This document shows positions 54,801-64,000 of a stretch of 64,000 nt of DNA, piece after piece. The number at the start of each line of letters is the position of its first letter. The first letter of the stretch is position 1. The notes under the pieces are model-generated. The model saw nothing but the letters and a program-made list of their open reading frames with translations, did not search any database and was not told the DNA's origin. A program made the translations under genes and the position numbers. Source of the DNA: Nigrospora sphaerica (taxonomy: Eukaryota; Ascomycota; Sordariomycetes; Amphisphaeriales; Apiosporaceae); contig JAGVVL010000013.1 in NCBI GenBank assembly GCA_018287875.1, forward strand, positions 3,906,001 to 3,970,000. The letters run 5' to 3'.

Positions 54801-57595
54801 CCCCGCATTGCTTGGTATTGCTGCTTCGGTATCTCCAGGCGGCGGGGGCATTCCTCGCCTCGTCTCAGGGCATGCGTCGCGCCTCCGCAGCCAACCACAA
54901 ATGGCCTCGGAATGGTATTTGGATGCGCCCATCCGTCCAGATGCAGCGCATAGGCGATTCTCGGACTACCGGTTGGATGGGGCAGTAATGGCTGCTGCTA
55001 AGTAGGTACCTTTCGATGTGGACGACGTTTCCCACCTTGGCTCGTGAAGCGAGGCAATGCACATGGGAGGCGCAGTCGTGAGGTTACGGGCTATGGCTGC
55101 GGCTGCGGCTGCGGCTACGATAGCACGCGCGACAGCGGCCGCCTATGATAACGACAGCCACCAAAACAACTTTCCACATTGCCGCCCACCACTGGTGATG
55201 CCCTCACGGGGCCCCAAACCCGTGACGCCCCCGCTTAGGCCCAGCGTATCATTGTTTGGCAACATGAGATCAAAGTGGCCGCCTATCGACTTCCCGACGG
55301 CTGTTTGTCTGCACGTTCTTCGGCCCCCCTAGCCGCTTGCCGCCTCCCCGACGAGCGTGAGGGAAACGGGGAGGGGGAGTAAGCCCATCGGCAGCAGCCA
55401 TCCCAAGATGGTTGCTGGCTTGCCCCGGCCGCTACCCGTCTCCAGATGGGCGCCCATCAGGGGCGATGCCATGCGATGCCGGTGTTTGCTTGACACCAGG
55501 CTTGGTCGGCGCGCACCTCATGAGCTATCAAGCCTCAGGCATGGCATGACGATGGAAGGGGACCGCAGAGCCCAGCAGCCAGGCAATGGATGCCAAGGCC
55601 ACCTGCAGACTCGCGATGCGCCAGACCAGACGGTACGACGCCCACCTGCGCAACACCTCGGCGCCTTGCGGGTACGGATGCGTCCGCGAGGGGAGAGGGA
55701 CGATTCTCTTGGCCTGGAATGATGGGCGGCCTGCGAGGGAAATCGGCAGGCAGCCCTGTTTGTTGCACTCCTTGTTTCGTTTGGACGTTTGCACTTCCCC
55801 TCGGCCCCGGCTGCTCGGGACGTTGGGTGACGGCAGACCCTTCCAAGAAGGGGAGGGTTGATGTCGGTCGCCCACCTGTACCACCAAGACCCCCTGCCAT
55901 GTCTGTAACCGCTCTTCTGGATGACGTCTTCCGTGTATGTCCACGGCCGCATTCGCGCTTTTCGGTTCGCGCTTTTCGGTTCCCGGCCGGTAAGCTAGCA
56001 GGCGGCATACAGGCGGACGGGGTCTAGATGCCGGTGAGATACCACCCTGGGATAGAAGGAGGGGCCGAAAGAGAAGAGAGGCATGCTTCCCTCCCTCTTC
56101 GCTTTGACGCCCTCTCGGAAGGCTCCCGCAGACAGCAGCAGCCTGTCGGAGCTCGATGAGGCTGCGCCAAGTTGCAGCGAACAGGGGTAAGCGCACACAG
56201 GCTAGGCGCTGAGGGGGTCTGAGGGGGTCTGAGCTCGTGCCTTTTGCTTTTCCTCTGGCCTGGCTGTGTGGGTGTGTAGGTGTGTGTATGTGTGTGGGTG
56301 TCTCCGCCGCGACCAACCAGCCATCGCCTTTCCCCATTCCCTCTCTTCCTGCCCGTCTGCCTCTGCTGCCTCTATCGCCATTCCCTGAGACCCTAGCTGG
56401 CGGCAAGCTCAGAGGCTTCCCCCTACTGTTACCCCCGACCCCGGATCTCCGGGGCTGCCTGCACTCGGCGCAGGAGAGGCGAATGTGGGAGGTACCTACG
56501 TAGTTTGAGCCTATGCACCTGACAGACAGCTATGGAAGCTGAAGGCAAGATGAGGTACGTAGGTCAGTGGAAGTACCTGCACTCGGGCAGAGGTTCAGCT
56601 GCCCTGGCAAGCCATAGGTGCCAACCGCAAGCTAATAGGTAGGAGCTGGTACGGGTACCTCACGCCACGACGCTGCAGACTCGTAGCCACCATCCGTCGC
56701 CCGCAGGCGATCTGATGCGCGCGACCTGACCTCCACATTTGAGGTGACTTTGTGCCCGCTCCATCGCCTCCTCATCTCTGGGCCACCCCCTCCCACTTCC
56801 CCAACACCCCCGGGTTGCTCGCTAGGTAACCGCATGGCCAGCCCCGGCCAGACTAGCCAGCTGCAGGGATGGACCGATTCCTGCCCTCCGGTGGAAAAGT
56901 ACCTACCTACCCGAGTAGGGGTACGGAGTACAGCTCGGGCGTCAGAGCTCCATGCCTACGAGAGAGGTATCTCTCCAAACAGGCTCAGGCCAACCCAGCC
57001 ACAGCCCTGCAATTGCAACTGCACTGCACTACACTACACACCACCTGCCTCCCGTACCGGCACCACGGGCGACATGATGGGCGCGCGACTGCGCCGTACC
57101 GAGCGGCGCATGCAGACGAGGAGAGCAGCAAGCAAAGCTCGGCGACATGCCCATCTCCATCCCGTCCCATTCCATCCATCATCCCGTGCCATGCCAATGC
57201 CATCCATCCCCCTCCTGTCCTCCAGCCCTGCTGCCCTGCTCTTTGTCCTAGCCCGTCCGTCTTGTCCAGCGCCTCCCAGCGAAACCGATTCTGGCCACCC
57301 GCCTTTCTGCTCCCCTTCGCTCCTCTTCTCTTGACCCCAGAGCCGCAGAGCAACTACCACCACCAGTCCCAGCCAGCTCCCTGCCTCCCCTACCTCCTCC
57401 TCCTTCTTCTCCTCCTCCTCCTCCTCCTGCCCCAGCTCCGCTTCCCTTCTTCTTGCCCTCTCCCCTTTCCTCTCTCCGTGAAACCCCCCAGTTTCGTCCC
57501 CGTACACGCCGATTCCCACTGGGAACCCACTTTCCGTCGCCTCTGCCGCCTCGCATCTCTTACACCACCGCCAACCTCGGCCTCACAGCAACAAC
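48876..57595. other. 8.7-kb region without recognised protein gene
   Basis: No conserved protein, splice-joined frame, tRNA or transposon boundary was recognised on either strand. Several frames exceed 130 codons (for example 49020-49790 and 51576-52481, both +), but their translations are Arg/Pro/Gly/Ser-heavy and have shadows of similar length in other frames, as expected in GC-rich DNA. Simple repeats are GCCTGT/GCCCGT units at 49465-49500, GCC/GCT triplets at 51588-51627, GGCTGC units at 55094-55117, GT-rich sequence at 56265-56300 and a CTC/CTT block at 57391-57430. The left end must contain the TBC gene promoter, the right end the promoter and leader of the acidic protein gene. Confidence 0.45.
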
Positions 57596-58476
57596 ATGTC
57601 GCGCAAGCGCAAATCTGACGAGGAAGAGGAGCTTGTCGCCCTCCCCAGCGACGAGAGCGAAGAGGAGGAAGAGTGAGTCCCCCCGCGCTGTTCATCATCC
57701 ATCGCAGTGACATCGATTGGCCGTTCTTCTAGCCATGCGCGCTTCCTCGCCCTAGGCAACGCTGTTCGCAGTTGGGGCGCTGGCGTCGCGCACGTCCCGT
57801 ATGGCGGCGCTTGTCAATGGCGCTATGACCCCCCGTTCCAGGCCGGATCGCAAGGAGCCGAGACGCCCTGTGCTAACGCGATGGACAGGTACGTCTCCGA
57901 GGGAGATGAAGATGACGTCGATGAGGAGGAGGAGGAGGAGGAGGAGTACGAGGACGATGGCGGCGACGCTGAGGATGAAGAGAATGGCGACGAACGTAAG
58001 CCTACCCCTTCGCAGCTCCCCCAATGCTCTCTTCGCAGGGCCAGGAACCTTTTCCGTCGGCGCTTCCCTCTCACCCGCCATGCACTTCGCCGCGCTTGGC
58101 ATGCTGATGCTCGTTGACAGCCGAAGAAGAGCAACCTCCGGCCAAGAAGCAGAAGACGGCCCCGGTTACCCAAGATTCGGTCCCCGTAGCCGAGACCAAC
58201 GGCGAGCCCAACGAGGCGGCCGGTCCCGAAGAGGAGGACGAGGATGAGAACGAGGCGGCGGGCCAGGGCGAAGACGGCCAGGCGACGGATGAAGAGGCTG
58301 AGGCGGAGAACAGCGCCCAGAACGGCGGCGACGATGGCGAAGGCGATGACGCCGCCGCCGCCGACGTGCCGGACAAGGCAGCTAAGACGCCCGGCATCGC
58401 CGCCCCCGTCATCCCCGAGGGCGACGACGCCATCGAGGTGGCCACGGCCCCCGCTGGCGGCGACAAAGAGGACTAG
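57596..58476 (+). CDS. Acidic, probably nuclear protein, three exons
   Basis: Exons 57596-57672, 57889-57995 and 58121-58476 give 179 residues. The introns are 216 bp (GTGAGT...GGACAG) and 125 bp (GTAAGC...TGACAG). The start MSRKRKSDEEEEL combines a basic cluster with acidic runs; after the first junction comes YVSEGDEDDVDEEEEEEEE, then PPAKKQKTAP, a good nuclear-localisation-like motif. The rest is Glu/Asp/Ala-rich and disordered. Histone chaperones and ribosome-assembly factors often look like this, but no CHZ, NAP or other fold can be recognised, so the function is open. The leader is pyrimidine-rich, as for strongly expressed fungal genes. Confidence 0.8.
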
Positions 58477-60519
58477 GCGACGCGCTTTGTGGTTTTAGCG
58501 GCCGGTCCGCGGGGTTCGTCCCGGGGATTTCGCATTCTTTCCGTACTCGCCCAAGTCGGGTCGAGGTTAGCAAGCAAGGAATTGATTGGTTGATCCTCAT
58601 ACCCCGTGTGCTTCTTGGGTACGCCTCTGTGAAGGCCGTCGTAGCGACGCGCGAAAGCCTCTCCGTCGTTCTACCTCTCTTGGCCTTGGTTGGCCCCAAG
58701 CGCCGCGGACCCCCCTCCGTGGGTTGTTGATGAATTGGGGACGATAGCACCAGGTCAAGACCCATAAGAAAACCCGCCGTTTCTCGCCCACGCCCGTTGG
58801 GTGAAAGCTACTCCTTCAATTTCCCTTCGTCTCCTCGTTCCCGCCTCGCTGTTTTCTTGGGAAGATGCAGGAGACTAAACCCCGGTAAACTGGGGGGAAG
58901 TTTTTGTTCTGGTGGGCCTCCCCATCCCGCGCGTGCCCAAGCCGACTTCTTTTTTGTCCCTCCTCTTCCCCAGAAAAGCACCCGGGATCCACGACGCACA
59001 AATACAAGTCCCCAACTTATAGATACACATTACTAGTAGGTTAAATACGTACCTAGCGTTATAGCGCCGCCCCAGCAAGGCATCAAGAGAAGTGGGGGGA
59101 AAAGAAAAAACGAGCGGCCAAATAATGCCGCTGCGACGGGTGCCCCTCGCGGGTGGAACCCCACCAGGAGAAGCTTGTGTAACGTGCTGCTACCAACGGC
59201 GGGCGAGTGGTAATAAACGACTTGGCTCGCCCGAAAGCACCCCATTCCAAGTTAGAGGGATTAGGGCGCTCGAGGCGGCCCGATCCTTCTTTTCCGTCGC
59301 CCGAGCCCGCGGGTGCAGATGGTGTAAATAAGTAATTAGGCTATCTATCCAATTTCGGGTTTCTTCTTCGCTAGTTGCCTAGGCGGGCACAGGAGGGCGC
59401 TTTTTTCTTCCCTCCCCCCTCGTCTTTGGGGTCGCCCTGACCCCGCTTCCCAATTGTCCCTGAACCCGCCCGCTTGTTTTAGGGAAGCCCGTCGGTTAGG
59501 GCGGAGGGGGTAAGGCCAAAGAGGAGGACGCCGGAGATCAGGCTGGCGGTACTGAGGTAGCTGGCTATTTGGGCAAGGTAAGTATACCGAGTATTAGCTC
59601 AGCACGACCAATTCCCCGTGACGAAATAAAGCTCGCATGGGTTTAGTGCGCGGTGGGCCTGTCGACGCGTGGGGTGATGGGGTACGACAGGACCGCGTTT
59701 TAGTCGGCAGGTCCGCGAAGGTAAGTTCCCTGTGAGCCCATTCCCCGGGCCTCAATCCCTTTTGCCCTTGGAAACGGTTGGTGTGGTCGGCGTCGTGCCC
59801 CCCTTGGCCGGCGGGGGGCAACACAGGCCGCGGGTTTCAGAGGGAAGGTCAAAGGGCCCCCGAGAGGGAGGGGGAGGAGGGCTGTCTTTTATATGGTGTT
59901 CCGCGGGTTCGGAGAGTACATGGATGAAGACGCCGCCCCCTCGTCGCGGTGCGTCTGATGCTGGGCATAGACGTGCCTGCGCCCAGAAGTCTCCCGTAGG
60001 ACTTTATTCGGAAGACTCATGTCGGACGTGGCCCGCCATGTCAGATAAGGTACCCGTCCCAACGGGGGAGGACTAGGCTCTCGTCGTATTCGTCGGACAC
60101 TCATGGTTTTCGACCCGTATGCGGTCATGGCGAATATGGCTAGAGTCCCCAGAAATACCTACTCGACTAATCGCAGCCGGACTTGCTCCTTAAGGTATCT
60201 TGTGTCTTCCATACGTTTGCGGTGGGGTTGAGTAGATGGGCGTTGGCTTGTGCTGGGCTGACATGGGTATATCACACGAAGACTGTCGAAAGACGGGTGC
60301 AAGTCATGATAGAAGCATAGTCTTAGTCCACGTACCACTTCCCGCAACGCAAGACGATTCCATGTCCTGCCAATTGCCGTGCTATTCAAATGCCAAGAAC
60401 TAGTATATGGGCAGTCAAGGCCAGGGTATCATAGTCAACGTGGCTTGATAAGATTGAATGTGTTTCAATCAAGTAACCAGCGGGCACTGCCAATCGAGAA
60501 CGCCGTCCCCTAAGACTTA
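58477..60519. other. 2-kb intergenic region between convergent genes
   Basis: No gene is recognised. The stretch contains the 3' UTRs of the acidic protein gene and RRP3. TA-rich patches near 59020-59060 and 59330-59350 break otherwise GC-rich sequence. Confidence 0.5.
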
Positions 60520-62278
60520 CTAGCCCTCCTCGGTATCCATGTTATCGCGTCGTCTCTTGTGCCCGATGCCCTTGTTTCCTCCTTTCGCGCCCTTCCATTT
60601 GCTGCCTTTCTTTCCTTCCTCCTCCATCTGGTTCTTCATCTCGGTGCGGGCGGCGCGCGCCGCCTCCTCAACACGATGCTTGAACACCATGACCTCGTCC
60701 TTGTCGGCGTTGTATTCGGTGTACCTAGCACGGTGTCAGCGGCAGTCGTCCAATGAAATCGGGAGCGCCAGGAAGAAGGGGCAGAGGCGACAGAAAAGGG
60801 GCGTGCGCGAACACCCAAGGTCTCGAGACACCACCAGGTTCCGACACTTACTTCTTGCCCAAAGCAGCTTCGATGCGCAGCCAAATCTCCAGGTCGTACT
60901 GGGTGACGATGCTGATGGCGTGGCCGGCCCGCCCGGCTCGGGCGGTTCGACCGACACGGTGAACGTACGACTTGGAGTCGCCAGGCAGGTCAAAGTTGAT
61001 GACGACGTCGACGCTCGGTATATCGAGACCACGAGCGGCAACGTCGGTGGCGATCAGCAGGTCGCTGGCTCCGCTCTTGAACTTGTTCAACGCCCCCAGC
61101 CGAGAAGTCTGGGAAAGCTGGCCGTGCAACGGGATGGCCTTGGAGCCCAGCTTGCGCAGGAGGATGGCGATCCGCTGGCACTCGTAGATGGTACGGGTGA
61201 AGATGATGCCCGATTTCCCCTGGAATTCCTGGACGAGGAAGACGAGGTAGGTGTCCTTGTGCTTGTGAGGAACTAGATGCCTTTGTCAATCTACGTTCGC
61301 AACGCGCAGCCACTGAGGCCGAGGGGAGAGAAACTCACTGAAGACGTAGTTCGTGAGCAGGGTCGAAACCGTCTGGTACTTGTTGCTACTTACGCTGACC
61401 TTAACAGGGTCACGCAAACTCGCACGCTGCAGAGACTCGACCTTGGAAGACATGGTGGCCGAAAACAGGAATGTCCGACGCTCCCGCGGCACTAGGTTGA
61501 GGATCTTGGTGATGATGGGCCCAAAGTCCATGTCCAGCAGCCGGTCGGCTTCGTCCATGACCAGGTACTTGAGGGATCTCAGCGAGAACCCCTTGGTCTT
61601 CTCGAGGTGGTCCAGGAGCCGGCCGGGGGTGGCAACGACGATGTGCGGCTTCTTGGACAGGGCGATGCTCTGCTGCACCATGTCGAGACCACCGACAATG
61701 ACGGCGCACCGCAGGGAGATGAGGGAGCCCAGGGCCTCGAAGGCCTGGCCGATCTGGCTGGCCAGCTCACGCGTCGGGGCCAGCACGAGGCCGAACAGCG
61801 GCTGTGGCTTGTCCAGCAGGGCCTGCAGGATGGGAAGGGCGAAAGCCGCCGTCTTCCCGCTGCCCGTCTCGGCGAGACCAATGACATCGCGGTTCTGCAG
61901 GGCGACGGGAATGGACTTCTGCTGAATGGGCGTGGGAGCCTTGTAGCCGAGGGATTCGCAGGCCTCGACCAGGGAGTCGACTATGCCGAGTTCCTTGAAC
62001 GTCTTGGGGGCTTCTTCGGCCTCGTGGTCCTCGGCGTCTTCGTCCTCGATAGTAGCGGAGTCGGGGGGCGAGCCGTCGGAATTACTGGCGGCCTCATCGT
62101 TGTGGCGACTCTCCCCGTTTGCTTCATTGTCTTCACTCTCGCTCTCGCTCTCCTTCGTGACTTCGGCCGCAACAAGGGCCTTCGGCTTGTGGTGTTTTTG
62201 GTCGCTGATCTGGTTGGATTTTTTGGGGCGCGGTGCTTCATGCGACAGCTTGCGCCGCTTCGCAATGGCGGACGACAT
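60520..62278 (-). CDS. RRP3: ATP-dependent rRNA helicase RRP3 (DEAD-box, DDX47 type)
   Basis: Exons 62278-61339, 61272-60852 and 60724-60520 give 521 residues. The introns are 66 bp (GTGAGT...TCTAG) and 127 bp (GTAAGT...GCTAG). The protein has a charged N-terminal 90 residues, then the DEAD-box core: Q-motif GYKAPTPIQ (111-119), AETGSGKT (136-143), PTREL (168-172), TPGR (217-220), DEAD (242-245), SAT (273-275), ARGLD (393-397) and HRVGRTAR (418-425). The tail is Lys/Arg-rich. Wording such as [31 protein letters not shown] and TQYDLEIW marks the RRP3/DDX47 subgroup, which acts in the nucleolus on pre-rRNA cleavage for the 40S subunit. The start [10 protein letters not shown] fits the family; an in-frame extension upstream is discussed in the findings. 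The gene is divergent from SSF1. Confidence 0.95.
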
Positions 62279-62904
62279 TTCGGACGTACGGTCGGTCTGG
62301 CAGGAAAAGCTTCGTCCTGAGTGTTGAAGAGGTATTTTAAACAAGGCGGAAGGACTCGATGTACGTCGGGATTGGAAACGGCCTTGTTGGTTCGCGCGGG
62401 AGGAAAGCAAGCTCGGCATCGAAATGACGCTGGAGTCGCAACTGGAGGCAGAGGAAATCCATCGCTCGTGCCCCACTAAAACTTTTATGCGGGTCGAAAC
62501 TTATCGGAGCTTATCGTCGTGATATCGTAACGTGAAATTGGCACTGCTGTTTCTCCACAAACCCTCGAAAAGCCATCTGATTGGCTCATGTGACTAGAAT
62601 CTCAGCTGTTCATTGGGCACTGCTCTCTGTGCAGGACTACTTATGACAGTTTTGCCGGCAGGCGCTCGTCGCAACTGGGTGATTATCGATACCCGCGCTT
62701 CAGTGGGTCTGCAACTTTTTTGGATTGGATTGGGTCTATTGCGCTGTTCGATGGGTAGGCTCAGAGAAGTTCGCTCCCACATCGAAAGGCACCCCCAAAG
62801 ACGAAAGCCGGGACAATTCGGGTTTTCTCCTCTTCCTGCCACCATACCGCACCGAGCCTTTGATTCTTTCCTGATCTCGTAAGCTTTACACGTACACTCT
62901 CGCC
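62279..62904. promoter_or_regulatory. Divergent promoter region of RRP3 and SSF1
   Basis: 626 bp separate the two start codons. Both genes serve ribosome assembly, so shared regulation is plausible. No exact copy of the yeast PAC or RRPE motifs was found by eye. Confidence 0.6.
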
Positions 62905-64000
62905 ATGGCCAAGAGGAGATCCAAGAAGCGCACCCACGTGGGTGCCAGCAACCCCGACACCCAGGCCGTCTCCAACGGCCATGCGTCGGCCAAAGACCCC
63001 AAAAGCATGGTCATTCGCATGGGCGCCGGCGAGGTCGGTTCCAATGTCAGTCAGCTGGTCAAGGACGTCCGTCACGTCATGGAGCCCGGCACCGCCAGCC
63101 GTCTCAAAGAGCGTCGCGCCAACCGCCTGCGGGACTACATCACCATGAGCGGACCTTTGGGCGTTACCCATCTGATGCTCTTCTCGCGCTCCGAGAATGG
63201 CAACACCAACATGCGCATGGCCCTCGCCCCCCGCGGCCCGACGCTGCACTTCCGCGTCGAAAGTTACTCGCTGTGCAAAGACGTACGCCGCGCCCAGCGC
63301 CATCCCCGCGGAGGCGGCAAGGAATACCTTACGCCGCCCCTGCTCGTCATGAACAACTTCTCGACCCCCGGCGCCGACGCCAAGTCGAAGGTTCCGAAGC
63401 ACCTCGAGTCCCTGACGACCACCATGTTCCAGTCCATGTTCCCGCCCATCAACCCCCAGAAGACGCCGCTGCACTCGATACACCGTGTTCTCCTCCTAAA
63501 CCGAGAGCCCGCTCGTGGCGCCGATGACGGCAGCTTCGTCATCAACTTCCGACACTACGCCATCGTCACCAAGTCGACGGGCGTGTCCAAGCCCCTCCGC
63601 CGACTCGATGCCGCCGAGAGGATGGCCAAGAAGGCGAGGAAAGGCGGCCTGCCCAATCTGGGCAAGCTGGAGGATATCGCCGATTACATGGTTGGCGGCG
63701 AGAACGGCGAAGGGTACATGACGGACGGGACCAGCGGCAGCGAGATGGACACGGACGCCGAGGTCGAGGTTCTCGACCAGGCGCCGCGTAAGGTCCAGTC
63801 TCGCAAGGCGCGTGCCGCGCTTGAAGAGGAGGACGGCGCGGCCGAAGAGCACGACGAAAGGGTGGCGAAGCGCGCCGTCAAGCTGGTCGAGCTGGGGCCG
63901 CGCATGAAATTGCGCATGACCAAGGTGGAAGAAGGCATGTCGGACGGCAAGATCATGTGGCACGAGCACATCCACAAGACCAAGGCCGAGGTGGAGGAGA
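62905..64000 (+). CDS. SSF1: Ribosome biogenesis protein SSF1 (Brix domain), 3' end outside window
   Basis: The frame is open from the ATG at 62905 (cgccATGG) to the window end: 365 residues, no stop, no intron. The start MAKRRSKKRTHVG is basic, as in Ssf1/Peter Pan proteins. The Brix domain runs from about residue 30 to 290 with the blocks VRHVMEPGTASRLKERRANR, LRDYITMSGPLGVTHLMLFS, APRGPTLHFRVESYSLCKDV and LESLTTTMFQSMFPPINPQK. The frame then has an acidic linker and ends with LVELGPRMKLRMTKVEEGM, the conserved Ssf1 C-terminal segment. Ssf1 binds pre-60S particles in the nucleolus and is needed for ITS2 processing. Only the charged tail seems to be missing. Confidence 0.95.
   Translation, partial: MAKRRSKKRTHVGASNPDTQAVSNGHASAKDPKSMVIRMGAGEVGSNVSQLVKDVRHVMEPGTASRLKERRANRLRDYITMSGPLGVTHLMLFSRSENGNTNMRMALAPRGPTLHFRVESYSLCKDVRRAQRHPRGGGKEYLTPPLLVMNNFSTPGADAKSKVPKHLESLTTTMFQSMFPPINPQKTPLHSIHRVLLLNREPARGADDGSFVINFRHYAIVTKSTGVSKPLRRLDAAERMAKKARKGGLPNLGKLEDIADYMVGGENGEGYMTDGTSGSEMDTDAEVEVLDQAPRKVQSRKARAALEEEDGAAEEHDERVAKRAVKLVELGPRMKLRMTKVEEGMSDGKIMWHEHIHKTKAEVEE

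Noticed and set aside
61607..62320. Plus-strand frame opposite RRP3
   Set aside because: Antisense shadow of the DEAD-box core.
62761..63483. Minus-strand frame opposite SSF1
   Set aside because: Antisense shadow of the Brix-domain gene.

Overview
The window is nuclear DNA of a filamentous ascomycete, most likely a Sordariomycete. The evidence is short (about 45-125 bp) GT-AG introns with CTRAC-like branch sites, a CFEM/Pth11-type receptor, fungal-only protein families, GC-rich genes, and transposons carrying RIP-style C-to-T damage. The class is an inference; no rRNA or tRNA marker was seen.

Layout. 1-6.2 kb: end of a membrane protein, a cytochrome P450 (+), an F-box/DUF7730-like gene (-) and a six-exon CFEM receptor (-). 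6.2-12.3 kb: gene-poor, holding a broken ankyrin-family gene. 12.26-24.58 kb: a three-level transposon nest, in which a pogo/Fot1-type DNA transposon (TIRs, TA target duplication) is split by a LINE (11-bp target duplication, TAA tail), itself split by a Ty3/Gypsy chromodomain retrotransposon (identical 213-bp LTRs, 5-bp duplication). 25.5-26.1 kb: a DUF1996 gene relic. 27.1-31.0 kb: three small genes, two of them membrane proteins. 36.2-38.3 kb: a concentrative nucleoside transporter. 41.4-43.7 kb: a membrane protein and an E2 ubiquitin-conjugating enzyme. 45.4-48.9 kb: a large TBC-domain Rab GAP with a polyglutamine start. 48.9-57.6 kb: an 8.7-kb stretch without a recognisable gene. 57.6-64 kb: an acidic, probably nuclear protein, then the rRNA-processing helicase RRP3 and the 60S assembly factor SSF1 as a divergent pair.

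Most genes are unrelated housekeeping or fungal accessory genes. The clear functional grouping is RRP3/SSF1 (ribosome assembly) at the right end. Exon models were built by hand from splice consensus and reading phase; every multi-exon model given as CDS closes to a whole number of codons. The most informative features are the transposon nest, whose junctions can be read to the base, and a 10-nt complementarity between the Gypsy element's LTR and its primer-binding site that points to Tf1/sushi-type self-priming.
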